From positions 29,007,727 through 29,071,726 of the forward strand of contig NC_133104.1 in the NCBI RefSeq assembly GCF_022965805.1: a DNA stretch of 64,000 nt. The letters run 5' to 3'. Source of the DNA: Primulina eburnea. Its lineage: Eukaryota; Streptophyta; Magnoliopsida; Lamiales; Gesneriaceae. A model generated the notes under the pieces. That model was not told the DNA's origin and ran no database searches. It saw nothing but the letters and a program-made list of their open reading frames with translations. The position numbers and the translations under genes are program-made. The stretch's first letter is position 1; every line of letters begins with the position of its first letter. Positions 52,863-63,653 of this stretch are shown one piece after another.

Positions 52863-53260
52863 AGTGAAGCCCGGGGCCAAAGTGGGCGGGGGATGATCTC
52901 GGGTGCCATGAGGTTGCACGGAAAATGAGCGACTCCTGGCAGGCTTCTAGGCGGATGGAACATGGATGAACAGGTCTTACACATGAAGGAGAGGGATTCG
53001 GAAACTGTTCAAGTATGGGACTGTGCAGTTGAAGAGTGCTTAAAAGATTTGATAGATACTACTCATATCAAGGTGGTGCATCTTCTTTTCGGTAGCTCAT
53101 CACATAAGAACTCCAAAATTAAGCGTGCTTGACTTGGGGCAATTTTGGGATGAGTGACCCCCTGGGAAGTTTCTTAGGGTGCATGTGAGTGAGGACATAA
53201 CCACGCTGGAAAGACCCGTCTTGATACAATGAGGACAGTCGTCGAATTTGAGGCGTTACA
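52863..53260 (+). repeat. TRIM-1 3' LTR with 5S-like module
   Basis: The partner LTR has the 5S-like part at about 53080-53180: GAACTCCAAAATTAAGCGTG, TGCTTGACTTGGGG, GGATGAGTGACCCCCTGGGA. Here the C-box has one change (GGATGAGTGACC), but the following CCTGGGAAGT is closer to 5S rRNA than in the 5' LTR. Confidence 0.85.
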
Positions 53261-53265
53261 TATTC

Positions 53266-53771
53266 AATGATGTTTTAAAAAAATGTTCGATATGCCCAAA
53301 TTGCATCATTAATTCGTAGAGACCAATCATTTCTATTTGGGTTAACAGTTTTTTCCAAAATTTGTTTTATCTCCCTATTAGCTAATTCAACTTGTCCATT
53401 TGTTTGAGGATGATAAGGAGTAGTTACTTTGTGAGTAATACCATATTTTTTCATTAATGAATCAAATGGTTTATTAAAAAAGTGAGTTCCCCAATCACTT
53501 ATCATGGCTCGAGGAATTCTAAATCTACTAAAATATTTTCTTTTAAAAATTTGATGACGATTTTATGATCATTTGTTCGACAAGGAATTGCCTCTATCCA
53601 TTTGGAAACATAATCAACTGCAACTAAAATATACAAGTATCCGAACGATGGCGTAAAAAGTCCCATAAAACCAATTCCCCAATAGTCAAATATTTCAATT
53701 TCAATGATAGGATTCAAAGGCATCATGTTTCTTTTTGAAATCGCAACCAATTTTTTTGACAAAAAATTCAC
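53266..53771 (-). pseudogene. pol: Athila-2 integrase core
   Basis: Two overlapping frames form the DDE core. 53771-53502 has GIGFMGLFTPSFGYLYILVA and VDYVSKWIEAIPCRTNDH. 53505-53275 has [20 protein letters not shown] and the catalytic-glutamate region [19 protein letters not shown]. The catalytic aspartate before FMG is altered (GIGFMG in place of GIDFMG). Zinc-motif coding further upstream (about 53950-53780) is stop-rich. The core ends at ...AYRTFFKTSLN where TRIM-1 is inserted. Confidence 0.85.
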
Positions 53772-54026
53772 AGATTTTGCAGATTTCGTGGGTGTCTTTG
53801 AACAAAGTGGGCTAATAAAATCAACACTGAAAGATTTTTGCAGCCGTTTTATTTGAAAAAAATGTCCTCCGCATGCTCCTGAATGAAAAAATTTAATGAC
53901 ATTACTTACCTCATTGTCGGGTATGCAACATTAAAAAATTTGATCCAGACAATACTTGACCAAATAGGGATCATCCCAATAAAAGTTTTTTACCTCATTC
54001 AAAAATTTTCTTTTATTTTGGGAACT

Positions 54027-54548
54027 CTATTGCGGTGGTATTTTTCTTGTCACAAGAAAATTTACTATGTTAGCAAACCAAGGTGTAGTAGTAACTGAAA
54101 ATAGATGTTCATCAGGAAAATTTTCGTTAATTGGTGTCATTTCACAAGATGATCCAGTTACTAGTCTCGATAATTGATCGGCGACGACATTCTCGGTTCC
54201 TTTTTTATCTTTGATCACAATGTCAAATTCTTGGAGCAACAAAATCTATCGTTTCTGTCGTGGCTTTGCATCCTGTTTGGTCAACAAATATCTTATAGCA
54301 AAATGATCAGTAAACACAATAGTTGTTGATCCAATCAAATAAGAACGAAATTTATCTAATGAAAATATTACAGCAAGTAGTTCTTTTTCAGTTGTGGAGT
54401 AATTTATTTGAGCATCGTTTAAAGTTCTACTTACACGATATATCACATAAGGCTTACCGTTTCTTCTTTGACCCAATACTGCACCGACAACATAATCACT
54501 TGTGTCGCACATGATTTCAAATGGCAAATACCAATCAGGAGGTTGCAT
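54027..54548 (-). pseudogene. pol: Athila-2 RNase H
   Basis: The frame 54548-54246 reads PPDWYLPFEIMCDTSDYVVG, AVLGQRRNGKPYVIYRVSRT and NYSTTEKELLAVIFSLDKFR, ending TDHFAIRYLLTKQDAKP. It is continued in the next frame (54242-54027) by LLQEFDIVIKDKKGTENVVA with DQLSR, the domain end that leads to integrase. One frameshift at about 54244 separates the two. Confidence 0.88.
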
Positions 54549-55681
54549 GATAGGAGCTGATGTTAAATGTCAAATGATTTTATCAAAAGCATTTTGACAT
54601 TCTTGAGTCCACTCAAATGCAGTGTCTTTTGTTAAGAGCTTACAAATGGGTTTAGAGATTAAACTAAAGTCTTTATAAACATCCTATAAAATCAGTATGT
54701 TCCAAAATGAGCGAATTTATTTAATGGTTTTTGGAGGGGGTAAATTGGCAATGACATCAACTTTTGCTTTATCAACTTCAATTCTATGAGATGACACAAC
54801 ATGTCCCAAAACTATTTCAGAAGTAATAATGTAATGACATTTTTCTCAATTTAAAATAAGACCTTTTTCCTAGCATCTTTTTAAAACTTTTTCCAAATTT
54901 TCAAGACAATTATCAAATGTATCCCAAAAACAGTTAAATCATCCATGAAAATTTCCAAAAAAATTTCAACCATGTCGCAAAAATGCTTAGCATACATCTT
55001 TGAAATGTTGCTGGGGCATTGCATAAACCAAATGGCATCTTTCAGAATGCAAATGTTCCAAAAGGACATGTGAATGTAAATTTTTCTTCATCTTCAAGTG
55101 CAATGAGAATTTGATAATAGCCTGAGTATCCGTCAAGAAAACAGTACTAGGGATGACCTGCTACTCTTTCTAAAATTTGATCCAAAAATGGAAATGGAAA
55201 ATGATCTTTTCTAGTGGCGTCATTTAATTTTCTATAATCAATACACATCCGCCAACTAGATGGGACTCGACTTGTTAATAATTCACATTTTTCATTTTTT
55301 ATCATCGTGATTTCATTTTTTTTGGAACTACTTATATTGGGCTTACCCACTTAGTATAAGAAATAGGGTAGATAATTCCAACATATGTAATTTGAGAACT
55401 TCAGTTTTCACAATATCTTTCATGTGTGGATTTAATCTCCTTTGTGGTTGTTGAGATGTTTTTGCATTTTCTTCTAAGTGAATTTTGTGAGTGCAAATTA
55501 GTGGATTAATGTCCTTGAGATCTTTTAGTGTGCAACCAATTGCATTTTTATGTCTTTTAAGCATATCAACTAATTTACCTTCTTGATCACTTGCTAGTTT
55601 GGAAGAGATTACCACCGGATATGTTTCATCTTGTCCAAGAAATGCATACTTCAACTCTTCTAGCAAGGGTTTTAACTCCAA
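54549..55681 (-). pseudogene. pol: Athila-2 reverse transcriptase
   Basis: The segment 55681-55343 has the linker (MELKPLLEELKYAFLGQDET) and RT start (HKIHLEENAKTSQQPQRRLN). 55350-55147 has SSWRMCIDYRKLNDATRKDH and FPFPFLDQILERVAGHP. 55069-54881 has FCDMVEIFLEIFMDDLTVFG, with the catalytic FMDD intact. The palm segment between them and the thumb (about 54880-54550) are stop-rich. Many shifts and stops make this copy inactive. Confidence 0.85.
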
Positions 55682-56255
55682 TATGGGTGGTTCATCTTTG
55701 TTCTCATATTTTGCCTCAAATTATTTCTCTGATCCTGGTAACGAGTGATACCTGATAAAATCATCAAGATCAATTTCAATATTTTCTTTAACAGTTTCAA
55801 TTGAACAAATGTCTAATTGATCACGAATACTCCCTTCTTGAATGTTTTCTTCCACAAGAGTTTCAATAAGATTTTCATCTTCACTTTCATCTCCTTTGTC
55901 ATATAGTTGCTTAAAAAGAATAAAAACATTAAGCTCAAGGTCATGTTACCAAATGACAATTTCATATTCCATTCCTGCAATTTATAAGAGCATTAGAAGT
56001 TGCTAAAAATGGATGTCCCAAAATTACAGAAATTGCATTACAAACTTCGATAGGTTGTGTATCTAAAACAATGAAACCGACAGGATACACAAAGTTATCA
56101 ACTTGGACCAACACGTCTTCTATCATACCTCTTGTCACTTTAACAGATCTATCGGCAAGTAAAAGTGTTACCGAAGTTGGTTTTAACTCGCCTAGATTGA
56201 GTTCTTGATAAACTGAATATGAAAGTAAATTTACACTAGCTCCAAGATCAAGCAA
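55682..56255 (-). pseudogene. Athila-2 protease
   Basis: A 97-codon frame (56255-55962) begins at the active site LDLGASVNLLSYSVYQELNL and continues LADRSVKVTRGMIEDVLVQV, FIVLDTQPIEVCNAISVILG, the full folding unit of the Athila/Tat protease. The stretch to 55682 is an acidic linker on the minus strand without a continuous frame. Confidence 0.85.
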
Positions 56256-57852
56256 GGCTTTTCCAATCTTTCATTCTCCAATAATACATGAAATAGTAGG
56301 ACAACCAGAGTTTTTGTATTTCAAAGTATTATTATTTTGAATGATTGCACTTACTTGTTCGGCTAAAAATGCTTTCTTTTTCACATTTAATTTTCTTTTC
56401 ACAGTGCAAAAGTCTTTCAAAGGCATATGATGGTACCTGCTTTATTGCATCTAATAAAGGAATATTAGTTTTTACTTGTTTAAAAATATCATATATATCA
56501 TAATTGATATTTGAATTTTTTTTTGTTTTTCAATGCATGAGAGAATGGTGGTGACACTGTCTGTTGAACCTCCTCTTTGCAAGTTATGGGTTCCACTTCC
56601 TTACCCTTTGGAGTTGATTTATCATCATCTTCACAAGGTTCAAGAATGGATTTTTCCACAACCTTACCACTTCGAAGGATAATAACATATTTTACCTAAT
56701 CCATCGGTTGAGTTCCAGAAGTTCCAGTTTGTGTATGATGATCCTTGAGATTATACTGTGGTTTTGAAGTAAAATTACCTTTTTCATGAACATTAAGTGC
56801 AGATGTAAATTTAGCAATTGTATCTTTCAAATCTGTCATGGTTTGAGCAGTCTGAGTATGTATAGACTCTTGCTTTGCAATGAAAGAATTCAATATATCT
56901 TCAAAGTTCCTTTTAGGTGGAGGAACATAAGGTGCATGATTTTGAAAATTTTGTTGATTTTGGAAATATGTTTGTGAAAATTGTGCAGCATTCTCATTCC
57001 TCCAACTAAAATTTGGATGATTTCGCCAACCTGGATTGTAATTTTGAGAAAATGGTTCAAATTTGGCCTTTTGAAATTGTTCAAAACATTGGATTGTTCA
57101 TGGAGACATTCTTTAAAAGATGGCAAAGTAAGACAATCTTTTGTAGAATTATCACTTGTATCACAGATGTGACACGCAATTTCTTGAACAGATTTTAATT
57201 GACCATTTTTTTCAATTCAAGCGCCTCAACTTTTCTTGCCAAAGAGGTAAATCTAGCTTGGAGATCATGTTCATCTTTGATGGTGTACATACCTCCACCA
57301 GATGTGGCAGATTGAATCTTTTTTGATGGTTCAATTGTACCTATAGTGTCTCAATTTTGAGCATTTTCAGCTAATGAATCGAGATACGCAATTGCCTCGT
57401 TTGGATCTTTATCTTCAAATATTCCATTACACATAAATTCAACCATTTGCCTATCTTTAGCGGTCAAGCCTTCATAAAATTGAAAAATGACTCTCAAAAT
57501 TTCAAAACCATGATGTGGACAAAGATTAAGTAATTCTTTATATCTATCCCAACACTGATAAAAAGTTTCTCCATAGTTTTTGAGTGAAAGTGACGATTTG
57601 CCTTTTGAAAGAATTTGTTCTACGAGATGGAAAAAATACTTTTTCAAAAATTGTTGTTGTAATTCATCCCAAGTTCGAATGGATCCCGATCTAAGATTTT
57701 GTAGCCAAGTTTTAGCTTTATCTTTTAAGAAAAGGAAAAAGCTTAAGTCGAATGGTGTTCATGCTACAATTTAGATCATTATATATGTTGCACACTTCTT
57801 CAAATTCTAGTAAATGCAATGTATGGATTTTCAGAATCTAAGCCATGAAATT
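56256..57852 (-). pseudogene. gag: Athila-2 gag, interrupted by Tekay-D
   Basis: Segment 57647-57351 has the Gag-domain end: GKSSLSLKNYGETFYQCWDR, YKELLNLCPHHGFEILRVIF and YLDSLAENAQN. Further down, 57126-56696 holds the Asn/Gln-rich C-terminal region and TAQTMTDLKDTIAKFTSALN. A cysteine-containing segment near 57180 (CHICDTS...) may be the damaged zinc knuckle. The region 57650-57852 still has Gag-like coding (LRSGSIRTWDELQQQFLKKY in another frame). It is cut at 57852, where the Tekay-D LTR starts. Confidence 0.8.
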
Positions 57853-57914
57853 TGTAAGGCCCTAAAATTTAGTGTTAATCACATCAAGAAAATCAATAAA
57901 AATTTAGGAAACTA

Positions 57915-57916
<2 letters not shown>

Positions 57917-57976
<60 letters not shown>
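57917..57976. repeat. (AT)25(AC)5 microsatellite
   Basis: An uninterrupted AT run passes directly into ACACACACAC within the Tekay-D LTR, about 65 bp from its start. Confidence 0.95.
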
Positions 57977-58255
57977 GTGCATACACATATATATAGCATA
58001 TTATATATGGACGAAGTGGATACACATAGCCAATAACTAAAAAAATGAATTTTATATAAAAAATAATAATAAATAAAATAAAATAATAATTATTATTATT
58101 TTAATAGACGACCCTACAAAACTCAAGGGGACAAATGATATATAATATTATATTAAGAGGTGAAATAGTGAAAAATAAATTCCTGTACGTGTAAAAAGAA
58201 AGAAACTTGCCATTTCAATCATTTCATGGATAATCTTACTAAGGAAGGAAGAAGC

Positions 58256-58267
58256 CTCTATAAATAG
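58256..58267 (+). promoter_or_regulatory. Tekay-D TATA box
   Basis: CTCTATAAATAG is a strong TATA box about 400 bp into the LTR, so transcription probably starts near 58290, just before the AAT repeat. It would drive the full-length element RNA. Confidence 0.7.
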
Positions 58268-58308
58268 AAGGGAGGAAAGGCTTTTCTATGATAGTTTCGA
58301 ACCCTTCA

Positions 58309-58309
<1 letters not shown>

Positions 58310-58337
<28 letters not shown>
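58310..58337. repeat. (AAT)n microsatellite
   Basis: About nine AAT units lie just downstream of the inferred Tekay-D transcription start. Confidence 0.95.
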
Positions 58338-58340
<3 letters not shown>

Positions 58341-58534
58341 TAACAAAGTGAAACAACTCTCCAACCTTATTGGAAGCTCTCGGAGAAGGTATGAATTATT
58401 CCATTACTTGTATTTTATCTACTTTAAAGATATGATATATTTAAATATTACGTGAATGAGCCAAAAGTACAATCTAGTATGTATAATAACTATAAACTTT
58501 TGTTTCATGTAGGTGCCTAAAATATAGTATTAGT

Positions 58535-58539
<5 letters not shown>

Positions 58540-58579
<40 letters not shown>
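58540..58579. repeat. (TA)20 microsatellite
   Basis: A pure TA run inside the Tekay-D LTR. Confidence 0.95.
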
Positions 58580-58582
<3 letters not shown>

Positions 58583-60005
58583 ACGTTTTAGTTTTTGTTG
58601 ATTTGGAATTTGAGGACTAAAATAACATAAAATGGAGTCTTAATGCTTAGAAGATCAATTTTTTTATATGAAGTATTTTGATTTTATAAACTCTACGTTG
58701 CAAATAATTAGTATTGTTTTCATTCCATTTTAGAATGTTACTTATATGCAGTAAGTAAGAAATCCCCAAAAGTACAATGGTAAAATAGATATAATTGAAA
58801 ATAGTAAGACTATAATAAATATGAATAGATTTCAATTGAGTTGAGAATGAATAATAATAATCATGAACATTTATTTTCTGTGATTTAATAAATTGAATTT
58901 CATGACTAATTTGCAAGGCTATAACAGTATATAGTAAATATAATTTGGAATTTATGAATTACAAAAATTTACTGAATATCAAGTTTAATTAGATGAATCA
59001 AAAGAGTTTTGGTTAAAGTTGTTTGAATTGAAATTGTATCAAATTATTTAACGTTCTAGAGTTAACCAAGTAGATGGAGTTAAAAATTTATCTATTATTT
59101 TCTATATAATAGATCAAGGATTTTACGGAGCTAAATTTCACTCGTTGAAATAAATTCATAACAAGGTATGTTACTACCGAGTAATATACAACAGGTACCC
59201 GTAAAATTTGATATTTGTTGAATTTTGATTATTTGTCTACATGAATTATTTGTGTATTACATAAACATCGATGCGCGAAAATAAAATCTATTTTACACAC
59301 ATGTATTTTATGTATATATATGTAGCATCAATGCATGACACGACATTGCATTTCATTTCGAACCTCGATCCTATTGATGACCTTTTTGATATTTTGTGTG
59401 TATGATCGAGGTGATATATTTGGGATGATACGGAGCTGCAACTAGCCCGGGAGATGTTGTAGGCTGATAAGGTGCAGTATGTCTGTAGTCCCTGGCGAGC
59501 TGACCGGCACACTGGTAGTAGACTGGTGGAGGAGTGGTCACTACGGCAGTGTAGCTGAGCCTTGCCTGTTGCTCGAGCTATTGTTACGCTGCATTTACCG
59601 ATTGTGCAGTTTTCATTATTCTGTTTACCCTGCATGTGGATATACCCGATCATGCATTGCATCGGCATATCATTTATTACAGTGCATGTTGTTTTTATTT
59701 CGGTTTTAATATACTGGGTTATTACTCACCCCCTCGGGGGCGGTTATCTTCTATGTGTGGTTGATAATCAGGGCAACATTGCATCCAGTCATACTTCTGA
59801 GTGAGGAGCCGTATGAGGAAAGCACTTATACTATCATGTTCATAGATGGAGCATTAGCACTAGTAGAGGAGATCTTTTATGATTGCCCTGGGTTGATGTT
59901 AGTGATGGGGACAGACCCCATTTTATCATACTTCTCAGTAAGGGTGACTTGGTCAGTATACGTACCGATTCAGATTCTGTGAGGGAGGAGCTAAAATAAA
60001 GATGC

Positions 60006-60009
<4 letters not shown>

Positions 60010-60038
<29 letters not shown>
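60010..60038. repeat. (TA)14 microsatellite
   Basis: A pure TA run near the end of the Tekay-D LTR. Confidence 0.95.
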
Positions 60039-60042
<4 letters not shown>

Positions 60043-60384
60043 GGCTCGGTATATTTTGTTATGTAATATTTATTCGAGCACTAATATGTAAAATGGTATG
60101 ACGTTGAACTAATCAGGGATGATATGCGTTTTTGTTAAAGACAAACATTAACAATATAAATATTTATATGAATTTAGTAAACATGTTAATTTCAGTGTCT
60201 CAGCTAATAATTATACGTATTATATTTTTATACTATGTAATACTGAATATCTTTTGAAACGAACTGTCTGGGCCCGCGTTGACATTAAATTTTAAAATTT
60301 CATTATCCACTGCAGAGTTAAAACGGTAATTAAATAAAAGAATTCATGATAAATACCGTTGAGAGTCGAGGGACCCACACTTAG

Positions 60385-60396
60385 TGGTATCAGAGC
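60385..60396 (+). promoter_or_regulatory. Tekay-D primer binding site
   Basis: TGGTATCAGAGC, complementary to initiator tRNA-Met, lies 5 bp after the LTR end (CCACA). Confidence 0.95.
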
Positions 60397-60583
60397 AATA
60401 AACTGGGAAATTGCTCAAAGTATCGGAGCATAATTGGATATGCTTCCATAGGATTATGGTAACACGAAAGTTACGTGAAAATTTATTTAATTGCCTATAT
60501 GCTCCTATATATTTTATGTTTGTAGATTTATATAGTACATTGATAAAATTTCTTATGTATATATTTATTTATTGGCCTTTATA

Positions 60584-62267
60584 GATGGCTACAAGAGGAC
60601 GAGGAAGTGACGCGGTCGTGGTCGTCCTAGGATATATATAGAAACTCCTATGACAGAAGAAAATGCAGTGGAGCAGGTTGTTGATCAATTTGTACAAATC
60701 ACGATTGATGAGATTGTTTCAAGATTCCAAAAATTGCGTCCCACTAGATTCTTTGGTACTGAGTGATGCTGAAAAATCTGAATCATGGCTTAAAGATATT
60801 GAGTACCTGTTCAGTTTAATGGAAAATACTGATAATCAAAAGTATAAGCTTGCATTATACCAACTGAAGGATCGTGCGAGAGATTGTTGGGAAGCCACCA
60901 AGATGGGACTTGATGAACAAGGAATCGAGGTAAGTTGGACTGTCTTCAAAACTCAATTCACTGAACAATTTTCTCCACCATCTTACTATACCGAAAAAGA
61001 GAATGAGTTCAACAGCCTGCGACAAAGGAATATGTCTGTAGCTGAATATGCCTCTACTTTTACTGCAATGCTAAAATACGAACCACATGTAGCAGCAAAC
61101 TCAAAGGCAAAATATAATCGTTTCGTGAATGGACTAAACAACAACATTTATACTTATGTGGTGTCTGGACTACCTACTGGATTTGCGGAGGCAGTCGAAA
61201 GAGCAAAAAATGCAGAAGCTGGACTTAAGAGGGGAAGCGCTTCGTTTGTACCACCAGGAAGTAGATCAACCACCCAACAGAATTTGAAAGCTAAAGGAAA
61301 GAAGTTTAAGAAATCTGGATCAGCTTGTTCTAGTTTTAGTGGTTACCGCCAGCAGGGTGAATCTCAAATAACTACTTATTCTGGTCCCTATTGTAACCGT
61401 TCTGGAGGTAGGCATGTTAGTGAACAATGTATTGGTGTTTATGGCTCTTGTCGGGAATGTGGTGAGGAAGGTCATTATGAAAGAGTTTGCCCATCCAAGA
61501 AGAATGTTCAACAACCTGTCCGAGGAGGATTTCATGGAGGATCTAGTACTAGTAGAGGTACTGTACCTGCTAAATCTTTTCAGCAGTCATATGGACCACC
61601 GCAGCAAGCCTCGGGAAGTCGTAATTTTTCAAACCAACCCCAGGCTCGTGTTTTTGCACTCACAGAAGATCAAGCTCAGGAAGCACCAGGAAGTGTCATA
61701 GCAGGTAATTGTTATGTATCTGGTTATCCTGCACGAGTATTATTTGACACTGGTGCATCCCATTCATTCATTTTTGAATCATTCATTACATCGCATTCTT
61801 TGACTTCTATTGTACTACCTACATCAATTTCTGTTGCTACTCCGATGGGTAAGATCATCATGTCTACTCGAATGATACTGGATTGCGTGTTGAATTGTGA
61901 AGATAATGAAATGTATTTGAACCTTATTGTTCTACCGATGCAAGATTTTAATTTTATCGTGGGAATGGATACACTGAAAATATACCGTGCCACCATTGAT
62001 TGTTTCCATGGGATAGTCCGTTTTCGTCCTAACTCTGGGACAAAATGGAATTTCTATGGTAAGGGATCACGTGCCAAAATTCCACTGATATCATTCTTGG
62101 AAATGTCGCGTTTATTATTCCAAGGGAATGAAGGATACCTTGTGTATGCTATTGACACCGAAAAATCAGAATCAACATTGTCTGAAATCCCAGTGGTGAA
62201 TGAATTTCGAGATATTTTTCCCGATGAAATACCTGGATTTCCTCCACCCAGAGAAATAGAATTCTAG
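60584..62267 (+). pseudogene. gag: Tekay-D gag-protease
   Basis: The probable start is the ATG at 60584 (MATRGRG), followed in the next frame by RGRGRPRIYIETPM. A further shift near 60760 moves into the long frame ending at 62267. That frame holds the Gag domain (SESWLKDIEYLFSLMENTDN, CWEATKMGLDEQGIEVSWTV, FSPPSYYTEKENEFNSLRQR). A CCHC knuckle CRECGEEGHYERVC lies near residue 270 of the long frame, preceded by a degenerate one. Gln/Ser/Gly-rich linkers lead to the protease (ARVLFDTGASHSFIFESFIT, FNFIVGMDTLKIYRATID). It ends at TAG in EIPGFPPPREIEF-stop, just before RT, where related elements read on. Confidence 0.9.
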
Positions 62268-62872
62268 ATAGAATTAATTTCTGGAACAATTCCTATTTCT
62301 AAAGCACCATACCGAATGGCCCCATTAGAATTAAAAGAAGTGAAGAACAACTGCAAGAATTACTAGATAAAGGCTACATTAGGCCCAGTATATCACCATG
62401 GGGAGCCCCAGTGTTGTTTGTGCGCAAGAATGATGGTTCGATGCGGTTGTGCATTGATTATAGACAACTGAATCAAGCTACTATAAAGAACAAGTACCCA
62501 TTGCCTCGAATTGATGACTTATTTGATCAACTTCAGGGTACTGCTATTTATTCAAAGATCGATTTGCGTTCCGGTTATCATCAATTACGAGTTCGAGCCG
62601 AAGATATACCAAAGACAGCATTCCGAACAAGATACAGTCATTTTGAATTTCTAGTAATGTCGTTTGGTGTTACAAATGCTCCAGCAGTATTCATGGATTT
62701 AATGAATCGCATATTCAAGGAAGTTCTTGACCAATTTGTTATCGTTTTTATTGATGATATTTTGGTATATTCAAAATCTAAAGAGGAACACGCTGAACAA
62801 TTGAGGATTGTCCTACAAATACTTCGCAAGGAACAACTTTATGCTAATTGTCAAAATGTGAGTTTTGGCTAG
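62268..62872 (+). pseudogene. pol: Tekay-D reverse transcriptase
   Basis: After the [19 protein letters not shown] continues in the gag frame. A shift near 62335 then leads into [20 protein letters not shown] and [20 protein letters not shown]. Further motifs are [60 protein letters not shown] and the intact catalytic [11 protein letters not shown] near 62755. The frame breaks at about 62860 ([15 protein letters not shown]) in place of LYAKxSKCEFW. All core RT motifs are present, so only the frames are damaged. Confidence 0.92.
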
Positions 62873-63653
62873 ATCGTGTTGTGTTCTTAGGTCATGTCAT
62901 ATCACGCTTTGGCATCTCAGTTGATCCAAGCAAAGTAGAAGCTATGATTAATTGGTCTAGACCAAAAAACGTTCCTGAAATTCGAAGTTTCATGGGCTTA
63001 GCTGGTTATTACCGTCGATTCATCGAAGGATTTTCAAAAATCGCTAAACCAATTACCCGCCTAACACAGAAAAATGTGAAATTCATTTGGTCTGATGAAT
63101 GTGAATCAAGTTTTCTGGAGTTGAAAAAGAGATTGACCACTGCACCAGTTCTTACTCTTCCATCTGGTTCGGGTGGTTTCACTGTTTGCACGGATGCATC
63201 ATTAAAGGGCTTAGGTTGTGTTTTGATGCAACACGGAAAAGTGATTGCCTACGCTTCTCGGCAGCTAAAACCCCACGAGAGCAAGTATCCAGTTCATGAT
63301 CTAGAATTAGCCGCCATTGTGTTTGCCTTAAAAATTGGCGTCACTATTTATATGGAGAAAAGTTTGTGATCCTATCCGACCATAAAAGCCTGAAGTATTT
63401 ATTCTCTCAGTCAGACCTGAATATGAGTACACGCAGATGGATGGACCTTCTTATAGATTATGATTGTGAGATTCAGTATCAGCCTGGAAAAGTGAATGTC
63501 ACAGCTGATGCACTCAGTCGAAAAGTCCAAGATGTCATTACGACTTCAGTCCGAATTCACAACTGCATGAAGATATTTATACATCGGGATGGAATATCAT
63601 TATTAATGATGAGCACGTCAATGTTGTTGCGGTACAGATTGAGCCCGAATTAA
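62848..63653 (+). pseudogene. pol: Tekay-D RT thumb and RNase H
   Basis: The frame 62848-63369 carries [40 protein letters not shown] and the RNase H start [20 protein letters not shown], with [21 protein letters not shown] frameshift near 63345 moves to 63366-63653, with [40 protein letters not shown] and [10 protein letters not shown]. The catalytic aspartates of RNase H (TDAS, SDH) are retained. Confidence 0.92.

Larger units (their letters stand above)
52394..53260 (+). mobile_element. TRIM-1: Cassandra-like element with 5S-rDNA-like LTRs
   Basis: An 867-bp element has LTRs at 52394-52792 and 52863-53260 (about 399 bp), separated by a 70-bp internal region. The PBS TTGGTATCAGAGCC starts at 52794. 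A target duplication TATTC (52389-52393 and 53261-53265) lies inside the Athila-2 integrase. The outer ends are TG...CA; the inner ends are mutated (5' LTR ends TA, 3' LTR starts AG). Each LTR holds a 5S-rRNA-like module, the hallmark of Cassandra terminal-repeat retrotransposons in miniature. It encodes no protein. Confidence 0.9.
51910..57852 (-). mobile_element. Athila-2: decayed Athila/Tat gypsy element, with two insertions
   Basis: On the minus strand the order is gag (57774-56696), protease, reverse transcriptase, RNase H and integrase (to 51925), in gypsy order. It is cut at 57852 by the LTR of Tekay-D, so the start of gag and the 5' LTR are absent. TRIM-1 splits the integrase at 52394-53260. 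No 3' LTR is recognised below 51910. All domains have frameshifts or stops. Confidence 0.88.
57853..60379 (+). repeat. Tekay-D 5' LTR
   Basis: The long LTR carries four AT-rich microsatellites and a TATA box at 58256. The ORFs at 58647-58916 (minus) and 59288-59982 have no recognisable domain. A weak repeated landmark (GAGCCGTATGAGG, GGACAGACCCC) is typical of the distal half of such LTRs. Confidence 0.85.

Noticed and set aside
52600..53180. Two 5S rRNA genes
   Set aside because: The blocks are diverged, lie at equivalent places in two LTRs and are bounded by a TRIM structure with a target duplication, so they are 5S-derived LTR modules.
59288..59982. ORFs of 75-126 codons
   Set aside because: They lie within the Tekay-D 5' LTR and have no recognisable product.
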